Origin: Hemileia vastatrix
Lineage: Eukaryota > Basidiomycota > Pucciniomycetes > Pucciniales > Zaghouaniaceae
Direction of reading: 5' to 3'
DNA length: 64,000 nt
Assembly (NCBI GenBank): GCA_030280995.1
Contig: JASXTE010000010.1
Span: forward strand, 19,423,823 to 19,487,822
The translations under genes and the position numbers were made by a program. Of this stretch, positions 56,894-64,000 are shown in pieces (position 1 is the stretch's first letter; each line of letters opens with the position of its first letter). The notes below the pieces were generated by a model. That model ran no database searches. It was not told the origin of the DNA and was given only the letters and a program-made list of their open reading frames with translations.

Positions 56894-58033
56894 TGTCGGC
56901 CGGTCGTCTAGAAGAAGGAGAAGGATAGAAGAAGGAAAGAGAGGAGGAGAAGGAGGAAAGGAGTATGGGTAATAAAACAAATAAAATTTAATAAAATTAT
57001 TTAATTTATTGAGAGAAGGCAACGATGAGTGAGCTGAGAAGAGACAACAATTTGGTTTTATAAATATTAATATTATTTAAGTAAGAATTCTGCGCGGCAA
57101 CCAATATAATTACTATCAGACTTAAAGCAACCTTTAAATTGTTATATAAAATTTTAATTAGAATTTTATTACTAATAAAAAGAATATAAACGTAATATAA
57201 AAATTGTATTTAATTTGTTGAGTGTATAATAAGTGATAAGGCTACAGGGGATTATCCAAGGCCCTTTTATAGGCAATGGGTCCTCTGAAGCGCTACTATA
57301 TCAGTAAATACAATGATTAGAAAGGAATAAAACAAACATATCAAAAGAGTAAATGAAACATAACAATATAGAGAAAAACATGAAACAAATAATTAAAAGC
57401 CCAATTAAGAATCCAATTTCCCCGCCATTAATCCCCAAATCAGTAAGTGACAATAGTAAATAACTAAACAAGATTGGAAACATAGGAACTATGAGAAATA
57501 TAATTCCCAACAGATGGTACATTCTGATTAGAGGACATTTTAAGTGAAACAAAAAATAATTTGACGCAACAAAACAAGCAATTAATCTCAATTTAGTCCA
57601 AATTAATTTATTTGTTTTTTCTAACACAATTAAGGGTCAAAAGAAGCGTCCTTAATAATTGTTTAGTATCATATGAGAGGTATTAGTTAATATATAAATT
57701 TAAGTAATTAATTTAAATATATTATAAATCAAATTTACACTTGTAATTATAATATATGTTTTTTAATTAATTAAATATAAATTTATAATTATTAAATACA
57801 TAAAAATGCGCAATTATTTGTAGAATATATTATATTATGCTCAATTTAATTGTATATAAAAATATATATAACCAATAAATTTAATGTAACATTTGTATAT
57901 AATAAAATTCTTATATAATTTCATTATGTAATAAAATATTAAGTTATATTCATTAAATACAAGTCTTACTCACTCTTTAAGGTTTTATAATTTATATATC
58001 ATTTACTGGACTCCTGGAATAGCCTGGCTGACA
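56894..58033 (-). repeat. 5' LTR of family B copy 3 (1140 bp)
   Basis: Nearly identical to 48858-49997. TATAAAAG on the minus strand lies near 57270. A 108-codon ORF present in both LTRs shows no domain and is not called. Confidence 0.95.
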
Positions 58034-58624
58034 ATTAGGGTGATGGAGCTAAACAAGAAAGAAAAGAGGGAGAGAAAAAAAGGTTAATTTTACCATAAAA
58101 ATCAAAAATAACCACTTAAAAAAATTAGATACAAAAAAGAAAATAAAACAGAAAAAAACAAAAAAAATATAATTAGAAATCAAAAAAGAATCAAATGACT
58201 TGCCTGGAGAGTTGAGATGAGAAAATAGATAAAACCAAATTGTTTGAGGGATTTTTGAGGAGAGGAGGAAAGGATATTAGGGATGAATGAAAAAAAGAAA
58301 CAGTGAAAAATTATGCAATTTCAGAAAATATGCACTTTCATGTTGAGCTGGTGAATGAAAACAAATGAGACAACCAAAAAAGAGACATTCAGCATAAATT
58401 GAAAATAAAAATGAATATGCAAAAAACAAAAACACCAAACCAAGTGAATAAAGCACACAAGCTGAAAATCTGGAGAGTATGAAAAAAAAATTAAAAGGGT
58501 TTTGTTTTAAAATGTTGGAGGGTGATTGGCATGATGACAGAGCATATGCTGGTGGAAATAATGATTTGTGATTCAAGGGAGGGGAGATTTGGTGCAGTTT
58601 TGGGATCCTCTTCTTCATAAAGAT

Positions 58625-58710
58625 CATTGAAAAGACATATAAGCTAAAGTGTCTTCTAAACCCAAGTCAGAATCAGAGTCAGCTGCTAAAGTTAAAGTGA
58701 TAGCATTCAT
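58625..58710 (-). pseudogene. Possible transposase N-terminal fragment (element 3)
   Basis: ATG 58710 opens a 28-codon frame reading ADSDSDLGLEDTLAYM, like the acidic starts of the transposase remnants in elements 1 and 2. Nothing downstream is recognisable. Low confidence because the fragment is short. Confidence 0.3.
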
Positions 58711-59057
58711 ATCTGAGTGAAGCTGCTTCCTAGTAGAGAGATGCTTTATTATTGTTGGTAGAAGGTTTAGGTGATGAGTGGGAAGTGGGAATTCACCACC
58801 AAATGAGCAGGTGGGGTGTGTAGATAGAAAAAAATGTTATGTGTTCACCACCAAAATTAAGTAGCATAGAGTGAAGAGACACATAAGGATGAGAAAAAAT
58901 GTTATGTTTTCACCACCAAAATCAAGTAGCATAGAGTGAAGAGATACATAAAGATGGCAACTGCAATTATATGTCATGTGACTTGCTTACAAATCAATCA
59001 TGGATGTGATGAGTTTGGGATCAGGAATTAGGAACAGAAATTGGGTTATAAGAGGTG

Positions 59058-59110
59058 GGATAATGCATTATCCTGCAATCCTTATCCACTAGCCCCAGGG
59101 CTAGTGGATA
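59058..59110. repeat. Two perfect palindromes near the right end of PIF-like element 3
   Basis: GGATAATGCATTATCC (59058-59073) is a perfect 16-base palindrome. Ten bases on, TATCCACTAGCCC and GGGCTAGTGGATA (59083-59110) form 13-base arms around a two-base centre. They lie 86-140 bases from the element end and could be binding sites for its transposase; that role is inference. Confidence 0.7.
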
Positions 59111-59199
59111 TGAATTATTCACAATTAATAATGTCTTATACCAGCAAAAAAAATTCCTGATTCCTAATTTCAGCTCCCTGAACATTGATACCCCCTATT

Positions 59200-60960
59200 A
59201 AATATACAGAACAAAGGCACTTTAATTTTTATATGTGGCAGTGATTTGGAAATTTTTGGGGTATCTTTTTCAGATTATATTAAAATAAGAAAGTATTCTC
59301 ACCCCAAAAAAACACCTGGAATCTGCTAGCAGGTGCCAATCCCTCAATCAGTTTGTGTCTCAAGGATAACTCAGATTTGATGTCACATGGGCTTGCATAC
59401 TCACTTTTCATTGCACAGTCTTCTCATAAGGATTACAACAGAGCTAAAACTGAATCAAACCAAAGATAGTGTTTGTTACTTGCTATCAGGTCCCCACATT
59501 TTTTTCTGGTGTCTGTTGTTATAATTCTATTCATCAATTTATTTATTTTTTATGTATATTATAGAATTATGTCTACTCAATCAAAAAAATGGATAAATAC
59601 AATTCAAATTTCCTTACTTTTGGTCTCCTCTATAATACCAACCCTTTTATTGGTTGCCCTACCACATCACCAAATCCTTAAAAAATTGGTTATGTAAGGT
59701 AAGAAAAAAAGGTTCTATCACTTCTAGAAATTTAGGTAGACATTCAAAGTAGGGGTTCAAGTGGGTATTTGGACTTTAAGACAAGAAATTGTGGGAAAGT
59801 GTGACTAAAAACATTGGGAGGGGTGAAATATAGCCATGTTTAAAAAAATGACCAAAAAGAACTTATTTTTGGCTAAAAAAATTGATATTTTGTTAAGCTA
59901 TGTTGCTAATTTTTGTAATTTTTTAGTGGAGTGATCCATTAACATAACAAAAAAGTTTTCAAAAATGTCAATTTTTTTGACCAAAGCTAAATATTTTTTA
60001 ATCATTTCTTATTTTAAATTACTATATTTAACCCTCTCTTTTGAATGGCACTCACTAGGGGAGAAAAATGTTGGAACCTGATATCAGGTGCCTCTACCCA
60101 ATTGAACTACCATAGTTCAATCAGGGATAGTAACCTGCTAGGAGGTGCCAGATTTTTTTTCTGTTCACTAGTCTTATTTTGCTACAATCACTAGTTTTGA
60201 AGTTCAAAATTCCATTTTTTTTATATATAAAATTCATTGCAATGAAAAAAAAAAAAAAATTGATATGATATTATGAATCTTGAGCTCAAAATTGCTCTTG
60301 TTGAAAAGTTTCAGTTTGTTTTAGTCATGATTTTGAGGTCAAGCAAATGTTTGAAAAGTGATGAGGACTTATTGCCAGGGGCTCTACAAGGTATAACATA
60401 CTTTTTGCAAAGTGTCAATGATTGCCTCAAATTTTCTTGAAGTCTATACAAAGTGTTGCAACTGCTGATTACTTCAGAAAATTATTAGAGGTTAAAAATG
60501 TTTGAGGAATGTAGAAATCTTTGCAAAACTGGTCATTTTGATAATGACCATCTTCAAGATGACTATAAATATGGTAACAATGAAGAAAGAATGGCTGAGA
60601 AGAATAATTTTAACTTGAACTCAAATTCTGGTGATCATTAGATGTGGGATAAGTTGGTTGCTTTACATAAGGAAAGTATGAAATATAATAATTGAGATGG
60701 TAGAGAAAAAATCTCTTGACACTTGGCTTAGTGTAAATGAGCTGGATGAACAGTACTTGTTATAACTAGATGAGCGCCAAAGACTCCAAGAATGACTGGA
60801 GAAAAGGTATTATCAGCAGGATCTCTCAAGTGTTAATAAGATTTACAGTAAAGAAAGCTGTATAGACTTGTAAGTTTGTGGACCTGGCTTCAAAAGGCAA
60901 CAGGGGGGTGAGATTACAATGGAATTTTGGTAAATATCATTTCACCGGATGGATTTACTA
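59200..60960. other. Sequence between PIF-like element 3 and the host gene
   Basis: No intact gene. A stretch at 60480-60960 reads in one plus-strand frame as MFEECRNLCKTGHFDND and RMAEKNNFNLNSNSGDH before stops, and may be an old coding remnant that I cannot assign. Short palindromic motifs occur near 59323, 59477, 60076 and 60134. Confidence 0.4.
59323..60145. repeat. Dispersed CCTGCTAGCAGGTGCC-type palindromes
   Basis: Four related sites: CTGCTAGCAG (59323-59332), TTGCTATCAGGTCC (near 59480), ACCTGATATCAGGT (60076-60089, perfect) and CCTGCTAGGAGG (60134-60145). Between the last two, ATTGAAC and GTTCAAT form a further small stem. The palindrome at 33772-33787 in the MITE has the same CTAG-centred form. 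Confidence 0.55.
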
Positions 60961-61002
60961 AGACAGCAGAGGATTCTCTATGTAAAGAAGTTCTTATTTC
61001 CC

Positions 61003-61764
61003 TTAAAAATCTTTGCCGGTTAGCTCGCGCATTTCTTTACTGCGCTCCCTTACAATTTCCAGCCCAGCCTTGCTCTCCCCCATCTCACTGTACTCAAATC
61101 CCCCTTTGCCCTTGCCACCTGTAAATACAGTCTCCGTGCCACACAGCCGATCCTTCACTGCTCCCCACCGCTCTTGGCCAGCTGCTGCCTTCTTCACTTG
61201 CATCCCCACATCGTCTTCCGTTTGTCCGATTTGCATTACTCGTCTGGTCAGTTGCTTCGCTGTGTTTTCCCACACACTCCCGTTGCCCATATGAGGTTTG
61301 GGCGCTTTTGTAAGCAACAATGATTTATCGATAAATTCAACTAGCTTTTCCCTGTAACAAACAACATATGGAGACACCCCCACCCCCATAGTTATAGATA
61401 GATAGATAGATAGATCCACGGTCAGTCATTCCGCTCAATCTAAAAATTTGACAACCAAAGATAAATCAAGCCTCCTCAACTCATTCAGTGGCGCGAATTT
61501 GTCAGTCTGGTGATACAACTTGATAATCCTTCGAAGCGCTTCATCTTCAACCAATTTTTTGGTAGGATGCTTGATACGTGTCTTCACAAATGGCCCATTG
61601 TATTGAACGTTATCCTTTCGACTTTCTTCATATTGTAACGATTTCCATGTTGATTTGCATCTCGCAGATTGTTGTAAGAGAATAGGAATGGTGTTTTTTT
61701 TTCGATTGACTATCATACTTGTCCGGCTGATACGAAGGAATAGTTTGTCGCTTCGGAAGATCAT
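61003..61764 (-). CDS. Two-exon host gene, probable mitochondrial protein of unknown function
   Basis: Exon 1 starts at ATG 61764 (context AAAATG). The first residues are basic and hydroxylated (SARCKSTWK near 28-36), suggesting a mitochondrial targeting sequence. Its frame stops at 61435. A second open stretch, markedly richer in G and C than its surroundings, runs to TAA 61003 and encodes KLVEFIDKSLLLTKAPKPHM followed by a charged, helical C-terminus. A strong acceptor (TTTGTTACAG) ends at 61352. The only GT in compatible phase is at 61480, GTTGAG, giving a 129-base intron and a protein of about 210 residues; this donor is weak and uncertain. I do not recognise the family. It is the only non-transposon gene I can support. 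Confidence 0.55.
61394..61415. repeat. TAGA/GATA microsatellite
   Basis: About five tandem tetranucleotides inside the proposed intron of the host gene. Confidence 0.85.
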
Positions 61765-62053
61765 TTTGAAATGATCTCAACGTAGAACCTTTTATTTGTG
61801 CTGGAAATTCAAAATTTGAAAAGTATTTACTACTAAAATGGAACCTATTCAGAATTATGGTTTAATTTTTTAGCAAGATACTTTAAAAGCAGGATGCGCG
61901 TTGCATAACAGATTGTTGAAAATCGAAATTGAAGGGATGAACAGTAAATTTCATTCGGTTGAGATGACTCATGCAATATGGAATATGATATTGAATTTCA
62001 AGTTGTCCAACTCATTCAACATCTCCTTTTGGATCGTTTCAGTACCAAATCTG
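61765..62053. other. Upstream flank of the host gene
   Basis: No gene supported. It would contain the promoter of the minus-strand gene, but no clear TATA box was identified. Confidence 0.4.
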
Positions 62054-62210
62054 TTTGTTACGCCACACGGCGTAACATTAGCGTAACGGTTGTGTAGCAA
62101 ATACATAACAATTATTTTTGATTGCTAGGGGAAGTAAAGATTGTTATGTATTTATTATGCCACCGTTACACAACCAAAACGCATTTGTTACGCATTGTGG
62201 CGAAATAAAT
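62054..62210. repeat. Foldback MITE-like repeat
   Basis: Near the left edge GTTACGCC and GGCGTAAC form a perfect 8-base stem around ACAC (62057-62076). The arms AAATACATAACAAT (62099-62112) and ATTGTTATGTATTT (62140-62153) are exact complements, and GGTTGTGTA pairs with part of CCGTTACACAACC further out. No coding sequence or clear target duplication. Confidence 0.6.
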
Positions 62211-62630
62211 GGTGTTGGTAGTGTTTCTTTATATTTTTTTATAAGTCTTTTAATTTTTTTATTCTTAAAAAGTATTTATTATATAAACGGTTGCTTCTGA
62301 TTCAAAAATATATTGCTTTTTTCTTAGCTGTGGAAATCACCCTTTCTTTTATCAAATCATTTTTAATTTTGGATCACCCTAATACCCCTAACCAATCTGC
62401 ACAGTTTATTTTTCCTCTCAATTTAATTTTTCCATTTTGATTGTTCTGATAAGATATTTTTAATTGAATTTATTTTGTCAATAATTCATAATTTTTTTGT
62501 AATGAAGTGTTGCACTTACTGAAAGTCCATTAAGTACATCATTACCAAGAATTGTTAGAAATTCTAAGGGAAATATATACCTAAACGCAAAATCAATTTA
62601 AAAAAACCCAAATCATTCTGATGTGAAATT

Positions 62631-63132
62631 AGGGGGTATTAACATTAGCCAATCCACAATTAAATTAATTGTGGGTAAAAATCCTTATACCACAATTATC
62701 TTCCACAAATATTTTTGAAAATAATTGGGTTATTAGACAATTTACATGTCAATGTTCACCTCTTATCTGAAATTTTTATCCTCAATTTTTCATAACCACA
62801 TCTTGGACAACTTTCTGGATATCCCAGCCTCCCTACCTTGCTTTCCAATCTCACCCTCTCTATTCCTTCCATCCATTCAGGTACCTCCCCATCTCATCTG
62901 CTCATTTCTGCTCCTTTCTGTCATCAATTATCTTAACATGCCTCATCATCACATATCTTCTCAAAGGCATCCTTCCCCCACTTGCTCTTCAAATTCAACT
63001 ACTGCCTCTTTCCCTGCTTGGCTAAGAAGTAAAAGACCATTCAACTAAAAAAAGATGATCACCTCATACTTATCAACTGGCTAAAAACTAAAACTAATTA
63101 TGATTATTGTTTTGTTACTGAGAATGCAACTA
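62631..63132 (+). mobile_element. Left end of PIF/Harbinger-like element 4, fragment
   Basis: Starts AGGGGGTATTAACATTAGCC after ATT (62628-62630) and aligns with 35435-35939 of element 3. It includes the first part of the SANT/Myb-type gene from ATG 62938, which here has a stop after about 34 codons. The match ends abruptly at about 63132, where another element begins. Confidence 0.65.
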
Positions 63133-63480
63133 AGGGTGTCTGCCACCATGTGGGTAACACCCCACTCCATGCATACTTAACTATTACTTTGATGCATATT
63201 CTGGAACTGTGTCATTTACACCTCACACTAGCTATTCATTTCAGTAAATTTTGGGTAAAAGTAAGTATATATACTTAAAGATACTTACTTTGTGTCATTA
63301 ACTTGCACCTCTACCTGTCAATTTTTTTCATTTTGCATTTCTCTTTACATACTTAACTGCACCCTTGATTCCACCACCGTTTCTCACATTATCTTTTCAA
63401 ATCACTTTACTCACTACTCATCACCAAACTTCCTCTATTTGCACTACTATAAACTACTTGCAACCTATTCTCAACCAAAA

Positions 63481-64000
63481 ATGTCAAACAATCTTAAGAA
63501 AAAGCAATCTCCAAACTGGAACCTCCAAAAAGAAGAACAACTAGCAATATCTTGGATATCAGTTAGCAAACAACCCAAGTTTTCTACTTCAAAGTCAGGC
63601 AAAATATTTTACAAGAAAATAGAAGCACACTTTAATGCTCATAGTAAACTGCACTACAGAGATTTTGAACAGATTAAAATCAGGTCTGTAAATTTTTGAT
63701 TACTACTACTACAATACCTAACAACAGAATAATAGCTAAAAGCACCTCTTTCTAACACTAGATGGCAAGCCTTAAACACATCAAATCTTAAATTTACTGC
63801 TATATATAATGGTATCAAGAGAAATCCACCCAGTGGAACAAGCCCAAGTGATTGGATCAAAAGTGTAATTTCAATCTATCAAGATCAATGTAAAACTACA
63901 TTCAAGAGGTCATTAGCTTGGGAGAAACTAAAATTTGCTCCAAAATGGTGTTTAGAGCCTAACCAAAACTCACCTTTAGACAGTTTTTTGAGTGCACAAA
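63481..64000 (+). CDS. SANT/Myb-type protein with one intron, 3' end outside the window
   Basis: Exon 1 is 63481-63683 and exon 2 is 63762-64000 and beyond; splicing joins I-R and W without a break. The intron of 78 bases has GT and AG ends and a CTAAC branch site eight bases before the end. The protein begins with SPNWNLQKEEQLAISWISVS, a helix-turn-helix-like SANT start with the usual tryptophans. The second half has NLKFTAIYNGIKRNPPSGTS and then AWEKLKFAPKW, the closing motif of a SANT/NAM-associated family that is abundant in plants and, as I recall, in rust fungi, often beside PIF/Harbinger transposases. ATG 63481 was chosen because homology-like sequence starts right after it (context AAAATG). 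Upstream codons in the same frame look non-coding. Confidence 0.75.
63684..63761 (+). other. Spliceosomal intron of the SANT/Myb-type gene
   Basis: GTCTGT at the 5' end, TTCTAACACTAG at the 3' end. Removing it joins AG and A into an arginine codon and restores a 79-codon open frame to the window edge. Its length and branch site are typical of fungal introns. Confidence 0.85.

Larger units (their letters stand above)
48858..58033 (-). mobile_element. Chromovirus B, copy 3, full length and nearly intact
   Basis: A 9176-bp element with two 1140-bp LTRs that differ at only two sites seen by eye, and a perfect target duplication ATTAG (48853-48857 and 58034-58038). Its ends are TGTCAGCC and GGCCGACA. 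It encodes a 2055-codon Gag-Pol frame broken by one TAG, plus an overlapping upstream ORF. It is the youngest insertion in the window. Confidence 0.96.
35435..59196. mobile_element. PIF/Harbinger-like DNA transposon 3, split by nested LTR elements
   Basis: The left end AGGGGGTATCAATGTT (from 35435) and the inverted right end AGGGGGTATCAATGTT (to 59196) match over 16 bases. ATT flanks both (35432-35434 and 59197-59199). Removing the solo LTR with copy 2 (37196-47325) and copy 3 (48858-58038) leaves about 4451 bp. Support for one element comes from 47260-48850, which aligns with the interior of element 1 (21700-23150). Inside are a SANT/Myb-type pseudogene, a minus-strand unknown ORF and a possible transposase fragment near the right end. 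The single-element reading is inference but every junction has a target duplication. Confidence 0.65.
63133..64000 (+). mobile_element. PIF/Harbinger-like element 5, left part (runs off the window)
   Basis: Begins at the abrupt break in element 4 with AGGGTGTCTGCCACCATG. GGGTGT and ACACCC near the start are inverted. It carries an apparently intact SANT/Myb-type gene. The right end and any transposase lie outside the window, so the class is inferred from the gene and the position. Confidence 0.5.

Noticed and set aside
58277..58627. 116-codon minus-strand ORF
   Set aside because: Low-complexity Phe/Leu/Ser composition inside decayed transposon sequence, with no recognisable motif.
60480..60960. 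KDZ-type transposase remnant
   Set aside because: The broken frame is too short and shows none of the signature motifs; left unassigned.

Overview
The window is AT-rich and almost wholly made of transposable elements. It looks like a fungal nuclear genome, most likely a basidiomycete and perhaps a rust fungus. The reasons are a Ty3/gypsy reverse transcriptase of a type I recognise from basidiomycetes, PIF/Harbinger-like elements carrying a SANT/Myb-type partner gene, a short GT-AG intron with a CTAAC branch site, and only one plausible host gene. The taxon is inference; no rRNA or tRNA was seen.

Layout. 1-10127: Ty3/gypsy element A with about 1% LTR divergence. Its gag, protease, RT and RNase H are recognisable, but no integrase is visible; arrays of a small hairpin-forming repeat occupy the space between pol and the 3' LTR. 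Element A sits in the leader of 10128-18202, a decayed chromovirus (family B, copy 1). 20151-23528 and 23816-26103 are two decayed PIF/Harbinger-like transposons with AGGGGGT-type ends and ATT or AAT target duplications. 27877-33448 is an old minus-strand chromovirus (element D). 35435-59196 reads as one PIF/Harbinger-like element of about 4.45 kb expanded to 23.8 kb by nested insertions: a solo LTR (37196-47320) that itself holds family B copy 2 (37865-47248), and family B copy 3 (48858-58033). Copy 3 is nearly intact: LTRs differ at 2 of 1140 sites, target duplication ATTAG, and a 2055-codon Gag-Pol frame broken by a single TAG. 61003-61764 is the one likely host gene, a two-exon candidate mitochondrial protein of unknown function. 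62631-64000 holds another PIF/Harbinger fragment and a younger element whose SANT/Myb gene runs off the window.

How the parts work. Copy 3 encodes the usual set: coiled-coil Gag, zinc knuckle, protease, RT, RNase H, integrase, then an AT-hook and a chromodomain-like tail. Upstream, all three family B copies keep a separate overlapping ORF whose stop overlaps the Gag-Pol start in the sequence ATGGTAA or ATGGTGA, suggesting coupled re-initiation. Element A, lacking integrase yet young, would need integrase from another element.

The best candidates for something undescribed are the hairpin-repeat family of element A, which also spells an L-x-x-E-x-K-L peptide where it lies in coding frame, and the conserved stop-start overlap in family B.
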